This document shows, piece after piece, positions 6,649 through 15,498 of a DNA stretch of 26,034 nucleotides. Position numbers and translations under genes: made by a program. The notes beneath the pieces were generated by a model. The model saw only the letters and a program-made list of their open reading frames with translations. It was not told where the DNA came from and searched no databases. This stretch comes from JACCZZ01 sp044227805 (lineage in GTDB: Bacteria > Bacteroidota > Bacteroidia > Chitinophagales > UBA10324). The number at the start of each line of letters is the position of its first letter. Positions within the stretch are counted from its first letter, which is position 1. The stretch is from positions 1 to 26,034 of the forward strand of contig JBGAWA010000063.1 in assembly GCA_044227805.1 (NCBI GenBank). Direction: 5' to 3'.

Positions 6649-9576
6649 ATGAAAAAAATCTTTACGCTTCTGCTCCTTCTCTTAGGTTGCTCTTTTGTCA
6701 TTGAAGCCGCTTCAAAAGGTGATCCTCATCATCGCAGTTATATCACCAACAACCGGGAGCAACTTAACTATAACAGGCAACAGCAACTGAGACAGAGTAA
6801 ACCCTGGATTGAATTTAACAAGCGCCATCAGGATTGGAAAGTGATCTTTGACGAACGCAGCAGTATGCCGCACCGGGCTTATGGGAACGGTATCGTATTG
6901 ACCTCAGCAGGCGATCCTGCCGCTAAAGCGCTTCAGTTCATTAAAGCTGAAATGTCATCATTCAATATTGCAACCGATCAGTTGGTCCTGCGTAGCGCTC
7001 ATGCTTCCTCTAAATACAACTATGTAGATTTTTATCAAACCTATGATGGCCTGGAAGTGCTGAACAGCCGGGTGACGGTACGTTTTACCAAAGACAACAG
7101 GGTTGTTTTGTTTGGAGCGGATGTGTATAATAATATTCAACTCAGCACTGTTCCATCGCTCTCTTCCGCTGTAATTACTAACTATGCCGAAGCCGGAATT
7201 GATTATCAGATTACGGCAACCAATGTAGTGCCCGGCCTGAAAGTGTTGCCGGTGCCGGTAGGCGATGTATATGAATTCAGGTTGGTATATGAAGCACTTG
7301 TTTCCTGCCTTAACAGGGAAGGATATCCTGCCAGATACTATACGCTCGTGGATGCCAACAATGGTGAAGTGCTGTACCGCAGCAATCAGATCTGTAATTT
7401 TGATGACGAATTACTGGTGCAGGCAACGGTTGCCGACCCTAATCCATGGGAGCCGAATGTAGTACGTAACCTGCCTGATCTGAAGGTGACGATTGCCGGA
7501 ACGGACTATTACACCGATTCAACAGGAGTCTTGTTATTAGGCGGCATTACGTTACCGGTAAATGCAACAATCGCCCTCGCCGGAAAGTGGTCAACCGTGG
7601 TATCCGGAAATTCCAGTGTAGCATTAACCAGTTTCAATACGAATCTGGTGACCGGTCTTAATACCGTTTCATTCGACACACATGCTACCATAGAAAAACG
7701 CAGCGCATATTATCATGCAAACGTGGTGCATAAATTCCTCAAAATGCATTTGCCTGATTTTGAAGGAATGGATGAATCACTAATGACCCGCGTTGAACGC
7801 ACCGATGGCAGTTGCAACGCTTATTATGACGGGTCATCCATTAATTTTTACCAGCAGGGAAGTGGCTGTTATGACCTTGCCCTGGCAGGTGATGTAGTTT
7901 ATCACGAGTACGGACATGGTATTGATATGCGTTTTCATGATGAATATGGCAATGGCCTGCAGAATGGCGCCATCAACGAAGGTTACTCTGATGTGTGGGG
8001 GATCGGCATTACCGACAATCCGATTCTGGGAATTGGCTTCTCTGATACGGACCCTGAAGGATACGTGAGACGTTACGACATCAATAAAAAGGTTTATCCA
8101 CAGGATATTCAGGGTGAAGTGCATGCCGATGGTGAAATTATTGCCGGCTGCTGGTATGATACACGTCTCAATATCGGCGATAAAGACATCATGTTCAACT
8201 TGTTTGCTGAAACGCTTTTCGGACTGGCTGACGGAGCCGATGGACAGGAAGGCATGGTTTACAGGGATGTGCTGCTCGATGCATTGACAGCTGATGATGA
8301 TGATGCCAATCTTACCAATGGAACACCGCACGATATTGCTATTCTAAGCGCATTTGCCTTGCACGGAATTTCTCTGATCGGTGATGTTATTCTTGTTCAT
8401 GCTGAACCGTTGGTGACCGCCGCCGCGGCACCGATTGTAATTCAGGCAACCATCAGTACAGACTATTCATTGTACTTTGGAGATGCGTTTCTGCATTATA
8501 AACTGAATACGGCAACAGATTGGCAAACCGCTCCCATGACCTTCATTTCTGGTGTTACCTACAAGGGTGAGATTCCTTCACAGCCGCAAGGTGCGATCGT
8601 CGATTACTACTTCACCGTAACTGATATTTATGGAAGTGTGGCTTTGACACAACCGTCAAAAATTGTACAGGCCGATCCTAACCTGCCCTACAAACTGCTC
8701 GTTGGTTATAATCAGTTGATCAAGGAGGATTTTGAAATTTATTTTGGTGACTGGATAGCTTCCGATCCTGCGGATGATGCGGTGACCGGCGCCTGGACTT
8801 TTGATGAACCGGTTGGTTCTTTCCTCGTCAACGGAGATCCTAACTCGATGGTGCAAACCGATAAAGACCATACCGATGATAATACCTTTAATTTTTGTGC
8901 TTTTACCGGCAATGCAAGTGCAGGATCTGGTGCAGGTACCAACGATTGTGATGCAGGAAGAAACACATTATATGGACCAAAGTATGATGTCACGGCTTAT
9001 GAGAATCCAGCCATTTCCTACTATCGCTGGTATTCGAATGATCAGGGTGCCAATCCGGGCAATGATTCATGGAAGGTGCATATCACCAATGGTAATGGCA
9101 TTTGGGTGCCGGTAGAAGTAACCTATACAGCGGATCATCAATGGAGAGGCAATGCATTCCGCATCAAAGATTATGTGGAACTGACGGATAAAGTGCAGTT
9201 ACGTTTTGTTGCTTCCGACAGCATTATTGCCGGCGCTAACCTCGAAGGAGGCAGCCTTGTGGAAGCAGCGGTTGATGATGTAATCCTTTGGGAGTTAGGT
9301 GAACCTACCATAGGTATTGATGAATTGAAGAACATGGCCATCAGTGTTGCTCCGAATCCCGCTTCCGATAGGGTGCTCCTTAAATGGAATAATGTTTCCG
9401 CCGGTACCACCAAGATAGAATTGCTCAATGCGCTCGGTCGTGTAGTTTACAGCACAACCCTGGCAGGATCCATCAATCAATTATATGTGCCGGTTGACCG
9501 CTTGCCTTCCGGCATTTATACGTTGCATATCAATGCTGATAAATTTACCGGCAGCCGGAAAATTATGGTGCAATAA
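6649..9576 (+). CDS. Secreted M36/thermolysin-like zinc metalloprotease with T9SS sorting domain
   Basis: Large extracellular protease precursor of 975 residues. Residues 1-21 are a signal peptide (a Cys at 14 is not in a clear lipobox). About 50-250 resemble the FTP and PepSY-like propeptide of fungalysin/thermolysin precursors, which inhibits the enzyme until cleavage. The zinc site is HEYGH at 419-423; the third ligand is E444 in NEGYSD, as in gluzincins. The later HADGEII (492-498) resembles the M36 HxDGE segment. After about residue 575 come an Ig-like segment and a jelly-roll-like region (about 715-890), then a T9SS type A sorting domain (SVAPNPASDRVLLKW near 898 to KIMVQ). The ATG at 6649 begins a classic lysine-rich signal peptide. 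The gene is monocistronic and ends at a strong terminator. Substrates are unknown. Confidence 0.92.
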   Translation: MKKIFTLLLLLLGCSFVIEAASKGDPHHRSYITNNREQLNYNRQQQLRQSKPWIEFNKRHQDWKVIFDERSSMPHRAYGNGIVLTSAGDPAAKALQFIKAEMSSFNIATDQLVLRSAHASSKYNYVDFYQTYDGLEVLNSRVTVRFTKDNRVVLFGADVYNNIQLSTVPSLSSAVITNYAEAGIDYQITATNVVPGLKVLPVPVGDVYEFRLVYEALVSCLNREGYPARYYTLVDANNGEVLYRSNQICNFDDELLVQATVADPNPWEPNVVRNLPDLKVTIAGTDYYTDSTGVLLLGGITLPVNATIALAGKWSTVVSGNSSVALTSFNTNLVTGLNTVSFDTHATIEKRSAYYHANVVHKFLKMHLPDFEGMDESLMTRVERTDGSCNAYYDGSSINFYQQGSGCYDLALAGDVVYHEYGHGIDMRFHDEYGNGLQNGAINEGYSDVWGIGITDNPILGIGFSDTDPEGYVRRYDINKKVYPQDIQGEVHADGEIIAGCWYDTRLNIGDKDIMFNLFAETLFGLADGADGQEGMVYRDVLLDALTADDDDANLTNGTPHDIAILSAFALHGISLIGDVILVHAEPLVTAAAAPIVIQATISTDYSLYFGDAFLHYKLNTATDWQTAPMTFISGVTYKGEIPSQPQGAIVDYYFTVTDIYGSVALTQPSKIVQADPNLPYKLLVGYNQLIKEDFEIYFGDWIASDPADDAVTGAWTFDEPVGSFLVNGDPNSMVQTDKDHTDDNTFNFCAFTGNASAGSGAGTNDCDAGRNTLYGPKYDVTAYENPAISYYRWYSNDQGANPGNDSWKVHITNGNGIWVPVEVTYTADHQWRGNAFRIKDYVELTDKVQLRFVASDSIIAGANLEGGSLVEAAVDDVILWELGEPTIGIDELKNMAISVAPNPASDRVLLKWNNVSAGTTKIELLNALGRVVYSTTLAGSINQLYVPVDRLPSGIYTLHINADKFTGSRKIMVQ

Positions 9577-9603
9577 GATTTGAAGATTAGTTTTTTTCAG
9601 ATA

Positions 9604-9642
9604 CAAAGGCTTCCAACGCATCGGTTGGAAGCCTTTGTTTTT
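9604..9642 (+). terminator. Intrinsic terminator of the metalloprotease gene
   Basis: A perfect 14-bp stem (caaaggcttccaac at 9604-9617 with gttggaagcctttg at 9624-9637) closes a 6-nt loop and is followed by five T. It lies 28 bases after the protease stop. On the minus strand the hairpin also lies downstream of the convergent oxidoreductase gene but lacks a clear U-run in that direction. Confidence 0.9.
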
Positions 9643-9702
9643 AAACCCTTTGCAGTTCCCGTTGCAGCGAAGCGGGAATGATGCGTGGAGAAATCCGCGT
9701 TA
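9643..9702. repeat. Intergenic repeat element, copy 4, ending in the oxidoreductase stop codon
   Basis: This segment aligns over its whole length with 65-125 of copy 1. Shared parts are aaaccctt, gcagtt, the 14-nt gcagcgaagcggga (9664-9677) and the end aaatccg-gtta. The left inverted arm seen in copy 1 is missing. The last three bases (tta, 9700-9702) are the stop codon of the minus-strand oxidoreductase, so the element abuts the coding sequence directly behind the terminator hairpin. Confidence 0.6.
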
Positions 9703-10758
9703 CTCAACTCTTAAGGTCCGCTTTTCAAGATGGCTTTGCATGGCAGTTTGAATGATTTTAATGGTATCTCTTGCCTGTTGCGAGGTTACCATCAGTGGTT
9801 CATTCAAACGAATGGCTTTGTAAACATTTTCAAAAAATGCACGGTAATCGCCTGTTTCACTTTTAATACGGCCATGTTGGTGAACACCGTTTATCTCGGT
9901 ATTGATGTTGCCCCAGATGGAGTCAGGTTCTTCACCCCAATGCGGACTGTTGAATGGGTTCAATCCATTTTTCAGCCCGGCTTCCTGTGTATCCATGCCG
10001 AATTTAACAAATGAACCCTTTGTTCCCGTGAGGATGAAATGCGGCAGGGGTTCTCTTACCAGCATGCCTGCTTTTAATGTCACTTTCAATCCCGGATAAA
10101 ACAAGAGCAGCTCAAACTGATCAATGGATTTTCCTCCTGGTCGTTGCACCTGCAAATGGGCAAACAACTCATCCGGCATTCCAAATAAACACAATACCTG
10201 ATCGATGAGGTGAGAACCAAGGTCATATAAGATGCCTGAACCCAGATCAATCGTTTCCCGCCACGAGTGGGTTTTAATTTCAGTTCTGAAACGGTCGAAG
10301 TGTGCCTCATATTCCACCAGTGTTCCAAGAAGTTTATTATCTATTATCTTTTTTACTGTTATAAAATCACTGTCCCATCTTCGGTTGTGGTGTGCGGTTA
10401 CCATACGCTCTTTTCTTTGCGCCAGGGCAATCAGCTCATCTGCTTCTTCCACCGTGATGGTAAATGGTTTTTCTACAATCACATGCTTGCCCGCCAGCAG
10501 CGCTTTTTTAGCAAGCGTTGCATGTGAAAAATTGGGAGTGGCAATAATGATCAGCTCTATCGTTTCATCGTGAAAAAGCATATCTGCCTGTTGAACTACC
10601 TCGGATTCGGGAAAAGCAGATCGCGCCATACTTGCGTTGGCAGGCGCGGAGGTGCAGATTTTCTTCAGCCTGAAATGATCCGAACCGGCAATGAAGGGTG
10701 CATGAAAGATGCGCCCGCCGGTACCAAATCCAATGATGCCTGTTTCTATTATTTGCAT
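9700..10758 (-). CDS. Gfo/Idh/MocA-family NAD(P)-dependent oxidoreductase
   Basis: Soluble dehydrogenase of about 352 residues. The substrate is not known; relatives act on sugars, inositols or similar polyols. The Rossmann nucleotide site is at the N terminus (GIIGFGTGGRIFHAPF). The family signature GKHVIVEKPF lies near residue 110-120, followed by the C-terminal GFO/IDH domain with HHNRRWDSDF and LGSGILYDLGSHLIDQ, where the DxxxH pattern is expected near the active site. The frame is open up to an ATG at 10794, but that start would overlap the upstream efflux gene; ATG 10758 starts right before the Rossmann strand and leaves a 25-base gap. It is the last gene of the apparent efflux operon and has no obvious functional link to it. 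Its stop codon lies in repeat copy 4. Confidence 0.9.
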   Translation of the reverse strand: MQIIETGIIGFGTGGRIFHAPFIAGSDHFRLKKICTSAPANASMARSAFPESEVVQQADMLFHDETIELIIIATPNFSHATLAKKALLAGKHVIVEKPFTITVEEADELIALAQRKERMVTAHHNRRWDSDFITVKKIIDNKLLGTLVEYEAHFDRFRTEIKTHSWRETIDLGSGILYDLGSHLIDQVLCLFGMPDELFAHLQVQRPGGKSIDQFELLLFYPGLKVTLKAGMLVREPLPHFILTGTKGSFVKFGMDTQEAGLKNGLNPFNSPHWGEEPDSIWGNINTEINGVHQHGRIKSETGDYRAFFENVYKAIRLNEPLMVTSQQARDTIKIIQTAMQSHLEKRTLRVE

Positions 10759-10783
10759 TAATTGAAAAGATTGAAGCCTGATA

Positions 10784-12338
10784 TCAATGTGCATCCACCG
10801 TTATGCTGCTGCTCTTCACCCTCAGCGGCTGCAGGAACAGCAATGGAATGCAAAACAAAAAAAAGATGCCGACGAAATAAAATCCATCAAGGTAGGAGAG
10901 CAGGTAGGTCTGTTTAACGACTGTAATTTCAATGGCCTTGTAGGCAGCTTGCTGTGCATCCGACATAGAAAATCCTTTCGCAAGAAAGCTGCTGTTAAGC
11001 TGATTGAACCGATCTGTAAATGCCGGATCATACACATTAACATGCTCCAGCAGGATATTGCGGTGATAGCCCTGCCGCAGATGAAGCAGGGTGGTGATGA
11101 TCGCGATGCCAAAGGAGCCGCCGAGCTGACGCATCATGTTATTCAAGCCTGTTCCCTGTGCGATATCTTTTCCCTGCAAACCTGCAAGGGCCAATGTCGT
11201 GAGCGGTACAAACAATAAGCTGAGCCCCATACCGCGAATGATTAATGGAAAAATAAAATCATTCCATCCGGATCCCAGTGTTGAGCGCCGCAACATTTCC
11301 GTAAATACAAAAAACAGGATAAATCCCACGGTTGCCATGATTTGCGGCGGAACGCCTTTTCTCAGCAAGACACCTACCATTGGCATCATGAAAATGGTAA
11401 CCAATCCGCCTGGTATAAGCATCTCGCCTGTTTGTTGTGCCGAAAATCCTAGCAGGTTTTGTGCGAAGACAGGAAAGATGAACACTGAGCCAAACAATCC
11501 GAAGCCAAGAATAAATGTCAGAAAAATACCAATGGTAAAGCTGCGGTTTTTGAGTATCCTGATATCTACCACAGGATTAGGCATGGTTAATTCCTGCCAG
11601 ATAAAGGCGACCGATCCCACAGCCGCAACTATGGCCAGCACTGTAATGTACGGTGTCTGAAACCAGTCTTCACTCTCGCCGCGTTCAAGCACCACCTGCA
11701 AGGAACCGACACTGATGGTCAGCAGAAAAATGCCCAGCCAGTCAATGCGTTGCTCCGACAGGGTAGGGTCGCGTTGGCCCCTGATGTATTCAAGCGTAAA
11801 GAAGGTGGCGATAAGACCCAATGGAATATTGATGTAAAAAATCCATGGCCATGAAAAATGATCTGTGATATAACCTCCCATCGTTGGCCCCAAGGTTGGC
11901 CCTACTACCACTCCTAAACCAAACATCGCAGTAGCCATTCCAAGTTGTTCTTTCGGCCATGTCTCTATCAGGATAGCTTGTGCGGTGGAAAGCAATCCTC
12001 CGCCTCCCAGGCCCTGGATGAAACGGAAGAGTATCAGCTCCCAGATGTTATGCGCATTGCCGCAAAAAAAAGATGCGATGGTGAACAGGATGATGGAGAA
12101 GAAGAAAGTAATTTCTTCGCCCGAATTTCAGCGATAGCCATCCAGACATCGGGAGAATGATCACATTTGCCACGGCATAAGCAGTAACCACCCAGCCCAC
12201 ATCTTCCAGCGTGGCCCCCAGGTTACCCATAATCTGCGGTAGCGAGACATTAACCACCGTGGTATCAATCAGCTCCAGGAGTGAAGCCAATATGACGGTA
12301 ATCGTGATAATCCATTTTCTGAATCCGGCTTCAGCCAT
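10784..12338 (-). pseudogene. EmrB/QacA-type DHA2 drug efflux permease, interrupted by one frameshift
   Basis: Inner-membrane MFS drug/H+ antiporter of the 14-TM DHA2 family. The N-terminal part (12338 down to about 12100) begins MAEAGFRKWIITIT, contains the DHA2 motif LIDTTVVNVSLPQI, and continues to SLKFGRRNYFLL. The rest is in another frame: SIILFTIASFFCGNAHNIWE and then the long frame to 10784 with GLGVVVGPTLGPTMGGYITD and WPWIFYINIPLG. The shift is one extra base within ggagaagaagaaag at 12094-12107, a simple-repeat stretch. Removing one base gives about 517 residues, the normal family length, and no other damage is visible. It may be a sequence error or a very recent mutation. It follows the membrane fusion gene by 48 bases and should pair with it and the TolC-like protein. 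Confidence 0.88.
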
Positions 12339-12386
12339 TTTGATAGTTCCCGCTTGAAGGTTAAAGGAAGATTTTTAGGATGACGA

Positions 12387-13418
12387 TTACAGATCAACCG
12401 TTACCCGAACACTCATGCCCGGTCTAAGCAATTGAGTTTGTTTATTGGATGCAGTGAGTTTGATTTTTACCGGCACACGCTGAATTACTTTTACAAAGTT
12501 GCCGGTTGCATTATCAGGTGGTAGGAGCGAAAATTTTGCACCGGTAGCTGGAGAGAACGAATGAACGATTCCTTCAAGGTCCGCATCAGGAAAAGCGTCT
12601 GCTTTCAATGATACGTGTTGTCCGGCTTTCATCTGATCAAGCTGTGTTTCCTTGAAATTGGCTAGTACATATACATTCGAATCGGATACTATTGTGAAAA
12701 TTGTTTGGCCGGCCTGCACCAGTTGACCCGGATGTGCAGTCTTTTTGGAAGCAATACCGGATGCCGGCGCTTTTATGATCGCGTATGACAGCTGCAATAG
12801 TGCAAAATCAAGGTCGGCCTGCCTGGCGGTAACATTGGATTGTGCTACAATAATCTGCTCAGCAGTTACTTTTGTTTGAACCGTTCCAGTGGTAAGCTGT
12901 TTTTGCGCCAGTTGTAATTGTGCTTCTGCTGATTCCTTATCCGCTTTTGCAGCATCATACTGCTGCTGTGTTACAGACTTATCGGCAAGCAGGTTGTAAT
13001 ACCGGTTGTAATCCTGCGTGGCTTTCCACAGTTTGATTTTTGCATTTTCAACATTGGCCACGGCGGCATCATTGCCGGCCTGGCTGGCTGCGACGTTGGC
13101 TTTGGCCACTGCAACATTAGCCAGCGCATTCTGCAGTGCGGCCTGCGCCTGCTCTACTTTAATGCGAAGGTCCCTGTCATCGAGCTTCACCAGCACCTGC
13201 CCCTTCTTCACCGGTTGATTTTCCTCAAAATAAATGCTGTCAACATAACCGGTAACGCGTGTCACCACCGGGCTGATATCACTGTCAACCTGTGCATCGT
13301 CAGTATATTCATGGTGTATTGAAAAGACATATTGGCTGATGCCATATCCAATGCCGCCGGCCACAATAATTCCCAGTATGACAGGGAGTATTAGTTTTCC
13401 TGGTTTTCTCGCTTTCAT
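12387..13418 (-). CDS. EmrA/HlyD-type membrane fusion protein
   Basis: Periplasmic adaptor of a tripartite efflux pump, anchored by one N-terminal membrane segment (about residues 9-30). It would link the inner-membrane MFS permease to the outer-membrane TolC-like channel. The 343 residues match EmrA-type adaptors. Visible features are the first barrel/lipoyl half (YTDDAQVDSDISPVVTRVTG, VKKGQVLVKLDDRD), a long Ala/Gln-rich coiled-coil hairpin from about 75 to 205, the second lipoyl half (APASGIASKKTAHPGQLVQAG), and a beta-barrel part with VYVLANFKETQLDQMKAGQ and LRPGMSVRVTVDL at the end. It lies between the TolC-like gene (31 bases upstream) and the permease gene, all on the minus strand. The ATG at 13418 places the lysine/arginine-rich tail before the membrane segment. 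Confidence 0.94.
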   Translation of the reverse strand: MKARKPGKLILPVILGIIVAGGIGYGISQYVFSIHHEYTDDAQVDSDISPVVTRVTGYVDSIYFEENQPVKKGQVLVKLDDRDLRIKVEQAQAALQNALANVAVAKANVAASQAGNDAAVANVENAKIKLWKATQDYNRYYNLLADKSVTQQQYDAAKADKESAEAQLQLAQKQLTTGTVQTKVTAEQIIVAQSNVTARQADLDFALLQLSYAIIKAPASGIASKKTAHPGQLVQAGQTIFTIVSDSNVYVLANFKETQLDQMKAGQHVSLKADAFPDADLEGIVHSFSPATGAKFSLLPPDNATGNFVKVIQRVPVKIKLTASNKQTQLLRPGMSVRVTVDL

Positions 13419-13449
13419 GAAGTGTGATTTTGATTTTGTATTGAATGGG

Positions 13450-14797
13450 TTATTGAATGGTACCGGTCGCTTTCAGCAGTTTATAGTAGGCCACCTGAAC
13501 ATCTGCCTTGCCAATCGCATAATTGATTTGTGCCAGCAGCAGGTATGTCTGCGCATCAATCAGGTCGCTGAAAAGTGCAACACTGTTGTTATATCTCGAA
13601 TTGAGCAGGGTGTAATTTTCTGTTGCCTGTGCTTGAGCTTTTTGCAGTGTCTTCAGCTTATCCGTTGACTCGGTATAACCGAGATAGCTGGAGTAAACGT
13701 CTGACTTGATTGCATCACTCAACTGATCATAGGCACTGGTTCCCTGGAGGACGATGGCTTTGTTTTCTTCTACCTGGTGTTTATTGGTGAAAAGGGTAGT
13801 CAGGTTCCAGTTCATGCTGGCGCCGATGTCCCACGTTAACTTAAACTGATCCACAGGAGGAATATAGCGGGTGTTCGGATTGCCATAATACACGTTACCA
13901 CCAACGAATACGGTAGGCCAGTAATCTTTTTGCTCAACCACCAGGTTATTCATGGCGGCGAGATTGCGTGTTTTCAATGATTGCAGATCCGAACGTGTGG
14001 CAGCGGCTGTCAGCAGGTACTCCTCCAGCGGTTTAAGGGGTGGAGCTGTAAACAATGTGTTGGTATCAATCTGTGTTTGAGTTTCTGGCGGTGTGATGCC
14101 GGTCAGAAGATTAAAGTTATACACCGCGGTCTTTAATGCATTGTCGGCATCAATGGCCGATAATTCAAAATTGGATTGCTGCAATTGAGCTCTTACGACA
14201 TCGTTGTGCAGGACGATTCCTTCCCGTTCCCCATCCTCCAACTCTTTAATTCGTTGTTTCACCAGTTCGAGGTTTTGATGGATGATGCCTGCACCTTGCA
14301 TGAGTTTGTAGATATTGAAGTAGGCGGATACAATGTTAAAAGCCACTTCATCTTTGTCCTTGTCTACATCCATGGCAGCGGCCTGGTTCAGGTAATCCGC
14401 TGATNNNNNNNNNNNNNNNNNNNNNNGCAAAAACAAGTTCACTGGCTGATAATCTTGACTGGTAACTGTTCAGATATACAGGAAACAACTCGTGCGCTGC
14501 TGCCTCCCCCGGAAACTGAATCAGGTAGGCCGGCACCTCGCTCAGCCTGGAGTAACTTGCGGAGAGACTGACCATGGGATAGGCAAGGTCATAGGTTTCT
14601 TTATTCTTCGCATCGGCTGCTGCCGCCTTTGCCTGGGTGATCTGTAGTTGTCTGCTGTTTTGCAATCCCATTCGTACAGCCTCATTTAAACTGATGACGG
14701 TCGTCGGCTGTGCGGATACCGGTGTAACTGGAATGAACAGGTTGCAAATGAAAAGAATCAGGTGCAGGGTGATAATGGTTGCGGGGAAGGTTTTCAT
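13450..14797 (-). CDS. TolC-like outer membrane efflux protein, interrupted by an assembly gap
   Basis: Outer-membrane channel of the efflux pump. The N-terminal part (14797 to 14427) has a signal peptide (MKTFPATIITLHLILFIC to about VSAQ), then ISLNEAVRMGLQNS, the usual start of the first OEP repeat. The second part (14403 to 13450) continues SADYLNQAAAMDVDKDKDE and contains the second OEP repeat (LLNSRYNNSVALFSDLIDAQ), ending ATGTIQ. The two parts are separated by 22 N. Their frames differ by one, and a gap length divisible by three (for example 21 or 24) would join them, so the N count is not literal. Outside the gap about 442 residues are encoded, normal for the family. It follows tetR by 36 bases and precedes the adaptor gene. 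Confidence 0.88.
14405..14426. other. Assembly gap (22 N)
   Basis: Unknown bases join two contigs inside the TolC-like gene. The reading frame on both sides requires a true length that is a multiple of three. Confidence 0.99.
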
Positions 14798-14833
14798 ATT
14801 GAACAGGGAGGTTGTTGAAGGTGGCCGTTATTT

Positions 14834-15442
14834 TTAGAGGTACAGGTAGGAACGTACCAGTTCTTTAAGATAATTCTTCAGCCTTTTTTTAGGTTGAGTG
14901 TCAAAAATGCTGGCGTTGCCCAGCTTAAGCAGCCTGCTGCTCATCGTTTTGGAAACCGTGCATTGATTGATGGTGCCGATGATGGTAATAATCAGCAGAT
15001 CCGTATCCACCTTTCGAAAACGCCCCTGCTTTTGTCCTTCACTGATCAGCTTCTGCATTTCTCTTGAATTTCGGAGAAGTATGTCGGTAATGGCCACATG
15101 CATGTTGCTCCGCTGTTGGAGCATCAGCTCATGATGAAGTATTTTATGAAAATGTGGAATGGCGGAAATGCGGTCCACATACAGATCAATGGCGGTGTCC
15201 ATTTTTACAAATGGATCCAGGATCGTATCACGGTTGAGGCTCTTCAGTTTCTCACGGATATAACTCGTGCGGAACTCCACAATGGCTTCAAAAAGTTTCT
15301 CTTTCGAACCAAAGTAATAGGAGATCATGGCAATATTAATGGCCGCTTTCCTGGCCAGTTCTCTCACCGAGGTACCATCAAATCCTTTTTCCGCAAACAA
15401 TTCTTCGGCTACTACCAGAATTTGTTCCCGCTTATCAGTCAT
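14834..15442 (-). CDS. TetR/AcrR-family transcriptional repressor
   Basis: Predicted local repressor of the efflux operon. The protein has 202 residues, normal for TetR regulators. The N terminus begins MTDKREQILVVAEELFAEKG and continues with the helix-turn-helix (TSVRELARKAAINIAMISYYFGSKEKLFEAIVE, about residues 24-56), followed by an all-helical ligand/dimer domain of no specific class. The frame is open up to an ATG at 15568, but the ATG at 15442 fits the family start, and the longer form would run through the promoter and operators. It is the first gene of tetR-tolC-emrA-emrB-oxidoreductase on the minus strand. Two palindromes over its promoter suggest autoregulation. The inducer is unknown. 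Confidence 0.93.
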   Translation of the reverse strand: MTDKREQILVVAEELFAEKGFDGTSVRELARKAAINIAMISYYFGSKEKLFEAIVEFRTSYIREKLKSLNRDTILDPFVKMDTAIDLYVDRISAIPHFHKILHHELMLQQRSNMHVAITDILLRNSREMQKLISEGQKQGRFRKVDTDLLIITIIGTINQCTVSKTMSSRLLKLGNASIFDTQPKKRLKNYLKELVRSYLYL

Positions 15443-15460
15443 TTTTTTCTGATTTGGCCG

Positions 15461-15498
15461 CAAATTTAAACAAATGTTTAAGTTAAACAAGCGTTTAA
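15461..15498 (-). promoter_or_regulatory. Efflux operon promoter with two tandem TetR operators
   Basis: Reading the minus strand, TTG (complement of 15488-15490) and taaatttg (complement of 15461-15468) are 19 bases apart, matching the Bacteroidota -33/-7 promoter. Two perfect-armed palindromes of the form TTAAAC-N4-GTTTAA lie at 15466-15481 and 15483-15498, centres 17 bases apart. They cover the -33 element, the whole spacer and the edge of the -7 box. Location just before a tetR gene and the dyad shape are typical of TetR-family operators, so bound repressor should block polymerase. Direct binding is inferred. Confidence 0.75.

Noticed and set aside
10759..10794. Longer N terminus of the oxidoreductase from ATG 10794
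   Set aside because: It would overlap the permease gene and add 12 residues before the Rossmann strand; ATG 10758 is the better fit.
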